Counted from the stretch's first letter, positions 1-5,854 are shown. The stretch is 6,159 nucleotides of DNA from Betaproteobacteria bacterium (GCA_021414185.1 JAIOOZ010000389.1:1-6159), one strand, 5' to 3'. Notes: generated from the letters alone by a model not told the origin. Numbers and translations: made by a program.

Positions 1-259
1 TGATCTCTTCCTTGTGCAGCAACAATTTTCGTACACGCACCGGGTCCGGCTGGAAATGCGTCGATACGGTGGACAGTGGGCTGATATGGCAGCCGATGAG
101 GTAAATCTCGCCGTTGCGTACGATGACGTACGCTTCCTTCAACTGCACGCGGGCCGCGCGTATCGATTTGACTTCCCAGCCTTCGAGCTCGATTCCAGCC
201 TCGAATTTCTGCTCGACGAAGTAGTCGTGGAAAGCTTTCTTGTTTTGCGCGATGCTCAT
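1..259 (-). CDS. smpB: SsrA-binding protein SmpB (N-terminal part, cut by window edge)
   Basis: SmpB binds tmRNA and delivers it to ribosomes stalled on broken mRNAs, so that the nascent peptide is tagged and the ribosome released. Reading the minus strand from the ATG at 259 gives 86 residues before the window ends; the family is usually about 150-160 residues, so the C-terminal half, including the basic tail that enters the decoding centre, lies outside. Recognisable family segments are NKKAFHDYFVEQKFEAGIEL (residues 6-25), then GWEVKSIRAARVQLKEAYV (27-45), and the STHF...D..R.RKLLLH stretch (66-82) of the OB-fold core. The start agrees with the usual family N-terminus. It has no obvious Shine-Dalgarno sequence: the bases just upstream read TATACCCTGAC. 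The gene is divergent from ratA, as in many proteobacteria. Identification is from remembered family sequence and is very secure. Confidence 0.97.
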   Translation of the reverse strand, partial: MSIAQNKKAFHDYFVEQKFEAGIELEGWEVKSIRAARVQLKEAYVIVRNGEIYLIGCHISPLSTVSTHFQPDPVRVRKLLLHKEEI

Positions 260-345
260 GTCAGGGTATAGTGGCGGCCAATCGCGAATTGTAGCAGCAA
301 GTATCTGCCGCTCGCCGGTATTGCCAAACAGCGTTTCTACGGATC
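260..345. other. smpB/ratA divergent intergenic region
   Basis: These 86 bases separate two divergent genes and must carry, or lie next to, the promoters of both. On the minus strand a TATACC hexamer (270 down to 265) sits 5 bases before the smpB ATG, with no convincing -35 box at the right distance. No credible -35/-10 pair for ratA was found, and only a GGA (341-343) lies immediately before the ratA ATG. I see no repeat or hairpin here. Confidence 0.4.
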
Positions 346-777
346 ATGGTGCAGGTAAATAAATCGGTGCTGGTCGGACATTCGGCGTTACGCATGTTCG
401 AACTCGTCGATGCAGTGGAAAAATATCCTGAGTTCCTGCCGTGGTGCAGCGGCAGCGAATGCAATTTCCGCGATGGGCAGATTACCCGCGCCACCCTGCA
501 TATCAACTATCGGGGTATTCACCAACGATTCAGCACGGAAAACGCCAAGACGCCGCCGAGCCTGATGCAGATCAAGCTGATCGAAGGGCCGTTCAGAACG
601 CTCGAGGGCAGCTGGCGGTTCACCGATCTGGCCGGAGTGGGGTGCAAGATAGAATTCAGCCTGAACTATGAGTTTTCAAGCCGTCTGCTGGAGAAACTCG
701 TCGGGCCGGTATTCGGCTATGTGGCCAACAGCATGGTCGATGCATTCGTCAAACGCGCGCAAAGCGTTTATGGCTAA
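346..777 (+). CDS. ratA: RatA / COQ10-type START-fold protein (SRPBCC superfamily)
   Basis: The 143-residue product matches the RatA/YfjG family, the bacterial relatives of mitochondrial coenzyme Q-binding COQ10, a helix-grip fold with a hydrophobic cavity. Family landmarks are VNKSVLVGHSALRMFELVDA (residues 4-23), YPEFLPWCSGS (27-37), the IEGPFRTLEGSWRF segment (79-92), IEFSLNYEF (102-110) and the C-terminal helix with M.DAFVKRA (131-138). Length is typical. In E. coli RatA was reported as a toxin that blocks 70S ribosome formation, while the COQ10 relationship suggests a role linked to ubiquinone; the sequence does not decide between these. The ATG at 346 fits the family N-terminus but lacks a well-spaced Shine-Dalgarno. 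The last 8 bases overlap the start of rnfH, indicating translational coupling. Confidence 0.93.
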   Translation: MVQVNKSVLVGHSALRMFELVDAVEKYPEFLPWCSGSECNFRDGQITRATLHINYRGIHQRFSTENAKTPPSLMQIKLIEGPFRTLEGSWRFTDLAGVGCKIEFSLNYEFSSRLLEKLVGPVFGYVANSMVDAFVKRAQSVYG

Positions 778-1078
778 AACGCCTGGCGGCACGATAGAGA
801 TCGAACTGGTTTATGCCTTGCCGCGCGAGCAGATTGTCGAGAAGTTGCGCGTTCAGGCTGGTACTGTCCTCAAAGAGGCCATTGAGCAGTCCGGCATGTT
901 GCTGCGCCACCCGGAAATTGCAACCGGCGCGCTGGCGTTCGGGATATTCGGGCGCCGTGTGGCGTCAACGCGGGTATTGCGTGAATTCGATCGCGTCGAG
1001 ATTTACCGAACGCTGATCGCAGACCCGAAACAGGTACGGCGAACGCGCGCGCGCAAGACGGCCAAACCGCAACGCTGA
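770..1078 (+). CDS. rnfH: RnfH/RatB family protein (UPF0125)
   Basis: This is a 102-residue protein of the RnfH (RatB, UPF0125) family, a small ubiquitin-like beta-grasp fold of unsettled function. In E. coli it is the partner gene of ratA, and in other bacteria it occurs near rnf electron-transport genes. Visible landmarks are IEIELVYALPREQ (residues 9-21), the central VLKEAIEQSGM helix, and the family signature DRVEIYRTLIADPK near residues 76-89, followed by a basic tail (RRTRARKTAKPQR). The reading frame stays open upstream to 668, but the family N-terminus and overlap with ratA favour the ATG at 770, inside ATGGCTAA shared with the ratA stop. No clear Shine-Dalgarno precedes it, so coupling to ratA translation is likely. 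The gene is convergent with the DUF4124-type gene, whose stop is only 20 bases away. Confidence 0.93.
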   Translation: MAKTPGGTIEIELVYALPREQIVEKLRVQAGTVLKEAIEQSGMLLRHPEIATGALAFGIFGRRVASTRVLREFDRVEIYRTLIADPKQVRRTRARKTAKPQR

Positions 1079-1098
1079 AACCTGCGGCGGCTTGCGCG

Positions 1099-1572
1099 CT
1101 ACTTCTTATTGCACCACTGATCGACCGACTTTTGCGCGCTGGCGATTTCGCCCGGGCGGTCCTTGTCTTCCAGAACGATGCGCTCGCCGGTTTTGAGGTC
1201 GGTGCGCGAGATGCGCTGACCGTCCTGCAAACCGCGGAGTTGCGCGCGCGCATTCAGGCAGTTTTGATCCAGATCCTTGGCGTCCGCTTTTTCTTTTTCC
1301 GCTTTCTTTTCTGCGTCCTGACGATCAAGCGTGCGTTTTTTGAACTCGGCGTCCTGTTCTGCCAAGGACTTGCTCTTGACGGGCGCCGCGGCGCTCCCGC
1401 CAGCCGGCCCCGGACCTGCGCCGCCTTTCATGAGCTTATTTTCCTTGACCGTGCCCGGCGGGCAGAATTGCGCGATGGTTTTTGTGCCCTTGGCGTCGAC
1501 GCATTCCATCACCTGCGCGTTTGCCGCACCCGCTGCCAGCAGCAGCGCACAACCTGTCAGTAATCGTTTCAT
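1099..1572 (-). CDS. Secreted DUF4124-like small protein, function unknown
   Basis: This 157-residue protein has a clean Sec signal peptide: KR at 2-3, a hydrophobic core at about 4-16, and a predicted cut after ANA (residue 19). The start of the mature chain, VMECVDAKGTKTIAQFCPPG (21-40), resembles the short N-terminal DUF4124 module common in beta- and gammaproteobacterial envelope proteins. A Gly/Ala/Pro linker (50-65) follows, then a highly charged Lys/Glu/Asp segment (about 70-102) likely to be helical, and a C-terminal part with NCLNARAQLRGL (104-115) and a final DQWCNKK. The mature part has four cysteines (24, 37, 104, 154), suggesting periplasmic disulfides. An AGAGGA-type Shine-Dalgarno (1582-1587, minus strand) lies 9 bases before the ATG, supporting this start. 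Function is unknown; adjacency to guaB looks positional, as it is transcribed away from it. Confidence 0.85.
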   Translation of the reverse strand: MKRLLTGCALLLAAGAANAQVMECVDAKGTKTIAQFCPPGTVKENKLMKGGAGPGPAGGSAAAPVKSKSLAEQDAEFKKRTLDRQDAEKKAEKEKADAKDLDQNCLNARAQLRGLQDGQRISRTDLKTGERIVLEDKDRPGEIASAQKSVDQWCNKK

Positions 1573-1636
1573 GAAATTCTGTCCTCTGCATCACGGCCGG
1601 CATGGCCCTGGCGTCGTGCGCCGGCGAAGCGCTATC

Positions 1637-1665
1637 AAACTAGCGATTTCACCGGAATTCGTCAA
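1637..1665 (-). promoter_or_regulatory. Candidate sigma-70-type promoter for the DUF4124-like gene
   Basis: On the minus strand TTGACG (1665-1660; 5 of 6 to the -35 consensus) is followed after 17 bases by TAGTTT (1642-1637; 3 of 6 to the -10 consensus). This would start transcription near 1630 and leave a leader of about 58 bases. The good -35 and ideal spacing favour it; the -10 is weak. Confidence 0.45.
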
Positions 1666-1695
1666 TGCTTCACGCCCCTTAACGCTGCCGGATGC

Positions 1696-1724
1696 TTGGC
1701 GGTTTACGTCGGTATGCGTATAAT
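1696..1724 (+). promoter_or_regulatory. Sigma-70-type promoter for guaB
   Basis: TTGGCG (1696-1701; 4 of 6 to consensus) and a perfect TATAAT (1719-1724) are separated by exactly 17 bases. Transcription would begin near 1731, giving a leader of only about 17 bases. That leaves room for the GAGGGA Shine-Dalgarno (1735-1740, 7 bases before the ATG) but none for a riboswitch or attenuator ahead of guaB. No PurR-like box was recognised. Confidence 0.75.
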
Positions 1725-1747
1725 GCTGTTTTGCGAGGGAACACCAG

Positions 1748-3211
1748 ATGCGCGTGGTCCAAAAAGCCCTGACCTTCGACGATGTCCTGCTGATTCCCGC
1801 CCACTCCACGATCCTGCCTCGCGACGTCAGCCTGAAAACCCGGCTCACGCGCACGATCACTCTCAATATCCCGCTGCTGTCCGCTGCCATGGACACCGTG
1901 ACCGAATCCCGGCTGGCGATAGCCATCGCCCAGGAAGGCGGCATCGGCATGATACACAAGAACATGACCGCCCGAGCGCAGGCAGCAGAAGTGGCCAAGG
2001 TCAAACGTTTCGAGAGCGGCGTCGTCAAAGACCCGATCACGATTACCCAAAACATGAAAGTGCGTGACGTGCTCGCCCTGACCAACCAGCACAAGATTTC
2101 GGGGCTGCCGGTGATCGATGCGGGCGGGCGGGTGGTCGGCATTGTCACCAATCGCGATCTGCGTTTCGAAACCAATCTCGGGCAGCCCGTCAAAAACATC
2201 ATGACGCCGCGCTCCAAACTGGTCACGGTGCGCGAAGGTGCAACCCGCGAGGATGCAATGACGCTGATGCACAAGCACAGGCTCGAGCGCGTGCTGGTGG
2301 TGAACAAGAATTTCGAATTGCGCGGCCTGATTACTGTCAAGGACATTCAGAAGTCCACCGAACATCCGAACGCGTGCAAAGACAAACTTGGCCGCCTGCG
2401 TGTGGGTGCTGCGATCGGCGTCGGCGAGGGCACCGAGGAGCGCACGGCGGCGCTGGTAGAAGCCGGGGTTGATGTAATCGTGGTCGACACCGCGCACGGC
2501 CACGCGCAGGGCGTGCTCGATCGCGTCAAGTGGGTGAAGAAGACTTTTCCGAAAATGCAGGTCATCGGCGGCAATATCGCGACGGCCGATGCCGCAAGGG
2601 CACTGGTCGATCACGGGGCCGACGCAGTGAAGGTCGGCATTGGGCCGGGTTCCATTTGCACAACACGTATCGTCGCCGGCGTAGGCGTGCCGCAGATCAG
2701 TGCGGTGCAAAACGTTGCCAAGGCACTGGCCAAGACCGACATTCCGCTGATCGCCGATGGCGGCATCCGTTTCTCCGGCGATATTGCGAAAGCACTCGCC
2801 GCCGGCGCCTATTCGGTAATGATAGGCGGCTTGTTTGCCGGCACCGAAGAGTCGCCGGGAGATACCGAGCTGTACCAGGGGCGTTCGTACAAGTCTTATC
2901 GCGGCATGGGTTCGTTGGGCGCAATGCAGCAGGGTGCGGCCGACCGCTATTTCCAGGATGCGGAGGAAGCCACCGAGAAGCTGGTGCCCGAAGGCGTAGA
3001 AGGGCGCGTTCCGTACAAGGGCGGCGTCGTGCCGCTCATCCAGCAGTTGATGGGTGGATTGCGCGCGAGCATGGGATACACGGGCTGCAACGCGATCGAC
3101 GAGCTGCGCAGCAAGGCCGAGTTCGTCGAGATCACGCATGCCGGCATCCGCGAATCCCATGTGCACGACGTGCAGATCACGAAGGAAGCGCCCAACTACC
3201 GCGCCGATTAG
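1748..3211 (+). CDS. guaB: Inosine-5'-monophosphate dehydrogenase
   Basis: GuaB oxidises IMP to XMP with NAD+, the first committed and rate-limiting step of guanine nucleotide synthesis, in the cytoplasm. At 487 residues it is full length (E. coli 488). The order is an N-terminal barrel segment (KALTFDDVLLIPAHS, 6-20; LLSAAMDTVTE, 43-53), a pair of CBS domains (about 93-206) that in this family bind purine nucleotides and adjust activity, then the rest of the TIM barrel. Active-site landmarks are the catalytic-loop GIGPGSICTTR with Cys304, the IMP phosphate-binding ADGGIR (336-341), YRGMGS (384-389), and the flap pair Arg400-Tyr401 expected to activate water. The ATG at 1748 has a GAGGGA Shine-Dalgarno 7 bases upstream. 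A strong terminator-like hairpin follows 25 bases after the stop, before guaA. All key residues are present. Confidence 0.99.
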   Translation: MRVVQKALTFDDVLLIPAHSTILPRDVSLKTRLTRTITLNIPLLSAAMDTVTESRLAIAIAQEGGIGMIHKNMTARAQAAEVAKVKRFESGVVKDPITITQNMKVRDVLALTNQHKISGLPVIDAGGRVVGIVTNRDLRFETNLGQPVKNIMTPRSKLVTVREGATREDAMTLMHKHRLERVLVVNKNFELRGLITVKDIQKSTEHPNACKDKLGRLRVGAAIGVGEGTEERTAALVEAGVDVIVVDTAHGHAQGVLDRVKWVKKTFPKMQVIGGNIATADAARALVDHGADAVKVGIGPGSICTTRIVAGVGVPQISAVQNVAKALAKTDIPLIADGGIRFSGDIAKALAAGAYSVMIGGLFAGTEESPGDTELYQGRSYKSYRGMGSLGAMQQGAADRYFQDAEEATEKLVPEGVEGRVPYKGGVVPLIQQLMGGLRASMGYTGCNAIDELRSKAEFVEITHAGIRESHVHDVQITKEAPNYRAD

Positions 3212-3236
3212 CGTACCGATGGCAGAAAACGCGATA

Positions 3237-3268
3237 CGGCAACGGCAATATGCGTTGCCGCTTTTTTT
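3237..3268 (+). terminator. Intrinsic terminator or attenuator between guaB and guaA
   Basis: CGGCAACG (3237-3244) and CGTTGCCG (3253-3260) form a perfect 8-bp stem around an 8-base loop, followed by C and seven T residues (3262-3268). This is a textbook rho-independent terminator for plus-strand transcripts. The minus strand has no comparable T-tract, so it is one-directional. It ends 23 bases before the guaA ATG, so guaA must be reached by read-through from guaB or from a promoter within or before the hairpin; no clear promoter was seen. Confidence 0.85.
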
Positions 3269-3291
3269 ACCGAACCTGAGTCCCTGCTGAC

Positions 3292-4857
3292 ATGCCTCAC
3301 CAGAAAATTCTCATACTCGATTTCGGCGCGCAATATACGCAGTTGATTGCGCGCCGCGTGCGCGAAGCCAGTGTCTATTGCGAGCTGCATCCGCACGACG
3401 TGAGCGACACCTTCGTCCGTGAATTTGCGCCGTCGGGCATCATACTGTCGGGCGGGCCCGCATCGGTATGGGAAGGCGGCACCCCGCGCGCGCCGCAGTC
3501 GGTATTTGAGCTTGGCGTGCCGGTACTCGGTATCTGCTACGGCATGCAGACCATGGCCGAGCAGCTCGGCGGGAAAGTAGAAAGCGGCAAGGTGCGCGAG
3601 TTCGGCTATGCCGAAGTGCGGGCACAAGGCCATTCAGCGCTGCTCAAGGATATCCAGGACCGGGCCAATGGCGAAGGCCACGGCTTGCTCGATGTGTGGA
3701 TGAGTCATGGCGATAAAGTCACGGCAATGCCAGGCGGATTCAAAATCATCGCGAGCAATGCTGCGTGCCCAATCGCAGGCATGGCGGATGAAGCGCGCCG
3801 TTTCTACGCGGTGCAATTCCATCCGGAAGTCACGCATACGCTGCAGGGCAAAGCGATCATCGAGCGTTTCGTGCGCGAAATCTGCGGTCTCAAGGGCGAT
3901 TGGAGCATGCCCGGATACGTCGACGAAGCGATCGCCCGCATCCGCACGGAAGTCGGCAAGGACGAGGTGCTGCTCGGGTTGTCGGGTGGCGTCGATTCCG
4001 CGGTTGCAGCCGCGCTGATTCATCGCGCGATAGGCAAACAGCTGACCTGCGTATTTGTCGACAACGGCCTGCTGCGGCTGAACGAAGCCGAGCAGGTCAT
4101 GCAGACTTTCGCGAGCGGGCTGGGCGTGAAGGTGATACACGTCGATGCATCGGCGCAATTTCTCGGTGAGCTTGCCGGCGTGGACGAGCCGGAACAAAAA
4201 CGCAAGATCATCGGCCGCGTATTCGTCGAGGTGTTCCAGCGTGAATCGGCGAAGCTGCCGCTTGTGAAATGGCTCGCTCAGGGCACTATCTATCCGGACG
4301 TGATCGAGTCAGCCGGTGCGAAAACCAAAAAAGCCCACACCATCAAATCGCATCACAACGTTGGCGGATTGCCAGAATCGCTGCATCTCAAATTGCTGGA
4401 ACCATTGCGCGAACTGTTCAAGGACGAAGTACGCGAACTGGGGCTGGCGCTGGGCTTGCCGCGCGACATGGTATTCCGCCATCCCTTCCCGGGGCCGGGA
4501 TTGGGCGTGCGCATACTGGGCGAGGTCAAATCCACCTATGCCGACCTGTTGCGGCGTGCCGACGCCATATTTATCGACGAACTGCGCGCGGCGGGCTGGT
4601 ACGAAAAGACTGCACAGGCCTTTGTCGTGTTCCTGCCGGTGCGCTCGGTCGGCGTGATGGGCGACGGCCGCACCTATGAGAATGTCGTAGCGCTGCGTGC
4701 TGTGCAGACGACCGACTTCATGACCGCACAGTGGGCGGAGTTGCCCTACAGCCTGTTGTCCAAAGTATCGAATCGCATCATCAACGAAGTGCGCGGCATC
4801 AATCGCGTGGTCTACGATATTTCCGGCAAACCGCCGGCGACCATCGAGTGGGAGTAG
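3292..4857 (+). CDS. guaA: GMP synthase (glutamine-hydrolysing)
   Basis: GuaA converts XMP to GMP using ATP and ammonia from glutamine, completing the branch begun by GuaB. The 521-residue protein is full length and two-part. The N-terminal class I glutamine amidotransferase (about 1-200) has ILILDFGAQYTQLIARRVRE (6-25), the nucleophile elbow GICYGMQ with Cys82, and FHPEV with His177 and Glu179 completing the triad. The C-terminal ATP-pyrophosphatase domain has the P-loop LSGGVDS (230-236), and the dimerisation region has RHPFPGPGLG (396-405) and ends in the conserved KPPATIEWE (513-521). The ATG at 3292 is the only usable start, because an in-frame TGA lies at 3277-3279, but no good Shine-Dalgarno precedes it. 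The stop is 2 bases before the next gene, so yffB is very likely cotranscribed. Confidence 0.99.
   Translation: MPHQKILILDFGAQYTQLIARRVREASVYCELHPHDVSDTFVREFAPSGIILSGGPASVWEGGTPRAPQSVFELGVPVLGICYGMQTMAEQLGGKVESGKVREFGYAEVRAQGHSALLKDIQDRANGEGHGLLDVWMSHGDKVTAMPGGFKIIASNAACPIAGMADEARRFYAVQFHPEVTHTLQGKAIIERFVREICGLKGDWSMPGYVDEAIARIRTEVGKDEVLLGLSGGVDSAVAAALIHRAIGKQLTCVFVDNGLLRLNEAEQVMQTFASGLGVKVIHVDASAQFLGELAGVDEPEQKRKIIGRVFVEVFQRESAKLPLVKWLAQGTIYPDVIESAGAKTKKAHTIKSHHNVGGLPESLHLKLLEPLRELFKDEVRELGLALGLPRDMVFRHPFPGPGLGVRILGEVKSTYADLLRRADAIFIDELRAAGWYEKTAQAFVVFLPVRSVGVMGDGRTYENVVALRAVQTTDFMTAQWAELPYSLLSKVSNRIINEVRGINRVVYDISGKPPATIEWE
4850..4854 (+). promoter_or_regulatory. Ribosome binding site that decides the yffB GTG start
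   Basis: GGGAG lies inside the final guaA codons, 5 bases before the GTG at 4860. It supports that GTG over the in-frame GTG at 4848, which lies further back within guaA, and it fits translation coupled to the end of guaA. Confidence 0.65.
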
Positions 4858-4859
4858 GG

Positions 4860-5216
4860 GTGGCGACCACGCTCTATGGCATCAAGAACTGCGACACGAT
4901 GAAGAAGGCCCGTGCCTGGCTGGAAAGTCGCGGGGTGAAGTACGAATTTCACGATTACAAATCGGCGGGTGTCGATCGCCAGGCGCTCGAGCGCTGGTGC
5001 AAAGAACTCGGCTGGGAAGTCCTGCTGAACCGGGCCGGCACTACATTTCGCAAGCTCCCGGATGCGGACAAGCAGGGTCTGGATGCGAACAAGGCGAAAA
5101 CTCTGATGTTCGTCTATCCATCGTTGATTAAGAGGCCTGTGCTGGACCATAACGGGCACCTGCTGGCGGGGTTCAAGCCAGAGTTGTATCAACATGCATT
5201 GCGCTTGCCGAAATAG
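4860..5216 (+). CDS. yffB: ArsC/Spx-like thioredoxin-fold protein of the YffB family
   Basis: Starting at GTG 4860, the product is 118 residues, the same length as E. coli YffB, and begins MATTLYGIKNCDTMKKA. Features of the Spx/MgsR/YffB branch of the ArsC superfamily are the N-terminal strand with Cys11 in NCDTMKKA, a FHDYKSAGVD segment (about 32-41), the ELGWEVLLNRAGTTFRKL region (51-68), and SLIKRPVLDHNGHLLAGFKP near the C-terminus. Only one cysteine sits at the active-site position and there is no CXXC pair, so it is not a classical Spx redox switch. Arsenate reduction should not be assumed: YffB proteins are suspected of glutathione-dependent thiol chemistry, but their substrate is unknown. 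The gene starts 2 bases after guaA and precedes tadA by 20 bases, suggesting one transcript. Confidence 0.92.
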   Translation: MATTLYGIKNCDTMKKARAWLESRGVKYEFHDYKSAGVDRQALERWCKELGWEVLLNRAGTTFRKLPDADKQGLDANKAKTLMFVYPSLIKRPVLDHNGHLLAGFKPELYQHALRLPK

Positions 5217-5236
5217 TCGGCCAACCGGTCAGTCCG

Positions 5237-5689
5237 ATGTCTGACGAGAATTACATGCAGGAAGCGCTGGTGCTGGCCGCTGAAGCGCAGACGCGAGGCG
5301 AGGTGCCGGTGGGCGCCGTAGTGGTCAAAGACGGCCAGATCATAGGCCGCGGCTATAACCAGCCAATTTCAAGTAACGATCCCACCGCGCACGCAGAAGT
5401 CGTCGCCATGCGCGATGCGGCCGCGCGGACCGGCAATTACCGCCTGACCGGATGCGAACTCTACGTAACGCTGGAGCCTTGCGTCATGTGCGCCGGGGCC
5501 ATCATGCACGCCCGGGTGGTGCGGCTGGTATACGGCGCGGCGGACCCCAAGACCGGCGCCTGCGGCAGCGTAGTTGACCTGTTTGCGGACCCTAAACTCA
5601 ATCACCATGCTGCGGTGGTGCGAGACGTCCTCGGCAGTGAGTGCGGGGCGCTGCTCAGCGCTTTTTTCAGGCAACGTCGTCAAGGCTAG
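5237..5689 (+). CDS. tadA: tRNA-specific adenosine deaminase (A34 to inosine)
   Basis: TadA deaminates adenosine 34 of tRNA-Arg(ACG) to inosine, letting one tRNA read CGU, CGC and CGA codons; it is a cytoplasmic zinc enzyme acting as a dimer. The 150-residue protein has the full cytidine-deaminase-like signature: TAHAEVVAMRDA with zinc ligand His52 and proton-shuttle Glu54, and PCVMC with zinc ligands Cys82 and Cys85. Upstream EVPVGAVVV (22-30) and GYNQPISSNDPT (39-50), and downstream ARVVRLVYGAADPKTGACGS (92-111) and ALLSAFFRQRR (138-148), match bacterial TadA closely. The ATG at 5237 gives the expected N-terminus; its Shine-Dalgarno is weak. It lies 20 bases after yffB and probably ends the guaA-yffB-tadA unit. 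Its last codons contain a terminator-like hairpin. Confidence 0.98.
   Translation: MSDENYMQEALVLAAEAQTRGEVPVGAVVVKDGQIIGRGYNQPISSNDPTAHAEVVAMRDAAARTGNYRLTGCELYVTLEPCVMCAGAIMHARVVRLVYGAADPKTGACGSVVDLFADPKLNHHAAVVRDVLGSECGALLSAFFRQRRQG
5648..5667 (+). terminator. Terminator-like hairpin inside the 3' end of tadA
   Basis: GCGCT (5648-5652) and AGCGC (5657-5661) can pair around a GCTC loop and are followed directly by six T residues (5662-5667). The stem is short (5 GC-rich pairs plus possible G-U pairs below it). It lies 20 bases before the tadA stop codon, within codons for the conserved ALLSAFF motif. It could be a real terminator overlapping the coding end or a by-product of codon usage for Leu-Leu-Ser-Ala-Phe-Phe. 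No better terminator was seen downstream. Confidence 0.45.
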
Positions 5690-5701
5690 GACTATTCACA
5701 G

Positions 5702-5770
5702 TTAACATTAATAAAAAACATATAATATTTTGATTATTAATAAATAAATTATATATTTTCTTTAGCAAAA
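5702..5770. other. AT-rich intergenic island (about 91% A+T)
   Basis: Only 6 of these 69 bases are G or C, in a window that is otherwise clearly GC-rich. Inside are a 9-bp direct repeat ATTAATAAA (5707-5715 and 5736-5744), a 7-bp inverted pair ATATAAT/ATTATAT (5720-5726 and 5748-5754), and a perfect TATAAT (5721-5726) without a properly spaced -35. No credible gene is present. It may be an upstream activating or bendable region for the SDR promoter, a site for a nucleoid-associated silencing protein, or the remnant of an insertion; the sequence does not say which. Confidence 0.7.
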
Positions 5771-5800
5771 TCGCGTTTTTCTCGAATGCTGCCGCGGACC

Positions 5801-5814
5801 AATCCGCAATCCGC
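5801..5814. repeat. Two tandem copies of AATCCGC
   Basis: AATCCGC occurs twice in direct succession (5801-5807, 5808-5814). The first copy also forms the right arm of a small hairpin, GCGGA-CCAA-TCCGC (5794-5807). It lies just upstream of the candidate SDR promoter. Two copies of seven bases can arise by chance or slippage, so no function is assigned. Confidence 0.6.
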
Positions 5815-5824
5815 AGTAAAGGTA

Positions 5825-5854
5825 TTGCGAAACCATTGTGCGGTGCACTAGAAT
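5825..5854 (+). promoter_or_regulatory. Candidate promoter for the SDR gene
   Basis: TTGCGA (5825-5830; 4 of 6 to -35) and TAGAAT (5849-5854; 5 of 6 to -10) are 18 bases apart. Transcription would start near 5861, leaving a leader of about 54 bases. The spacer holds the inverted repeat GTGC-GGT-GCAC (5838-5848), where a bound repressor would block RNA polymerase. Confidence 0.5.

Noticed and set aside
346..1078. ratA-rnfH as a toxin-antitoxin module
   Set aside because: The RatA/RatB names come from E. coli work, but both families are widespread core proteins, and nothing in the sequence shows a toxin-antitoxin relationship.
1079..1098. A bidirectional terminator in the 20-base gap between the convergent rnfH and DUF4124-like genes
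   Set aside because: No inverted repeat with a T-tract on either strand was found in the gap.
1549..1572. Lipobox-like LTGC at residues 5-8 of the DUF4124-like protein
   Set aside because: Only seven residues precede the Cys, too few for a lipoprotein signal. The hydrophobic core continues past it to a normal ANA cleavage site at residue 19.
1725..1747. A purine-sensing riboswitch in the guaB leader
   Set aside because: The strong promoter leaves a leader of only about 17 bases, far too short for a known purine riboswitch.
1679..3166. A 495-codon open frame on the minus strand, antisense to guaB
   Set aside because: guaB is unmistakable on the plus strand and full length. The antisense frame is a side effect of GC-rich codon structure, rich in His/Arg/Ala with no recognisable family and no Shine-Dalgarno.
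4860..5216. Calling the ArsC-fold gene an arsenate reductase
   Set aside because: Its best match in remembered sequence is YffB/Spx-like, there is no arsenic-resistance gene nearby, and the single N-terminal Cys alone does not establish arsenate reduction.
5695..5726. TTCACA (5695-5700) and TATAAT (5721-5726) as a promoter in the AT-rich island
   Set aside because: Both hexamers are close to or match consensus, but the 20-base spacing is too long for a normal sigma-70 promoter, and TATAAT is expected by chance in such AT-rich DNA.
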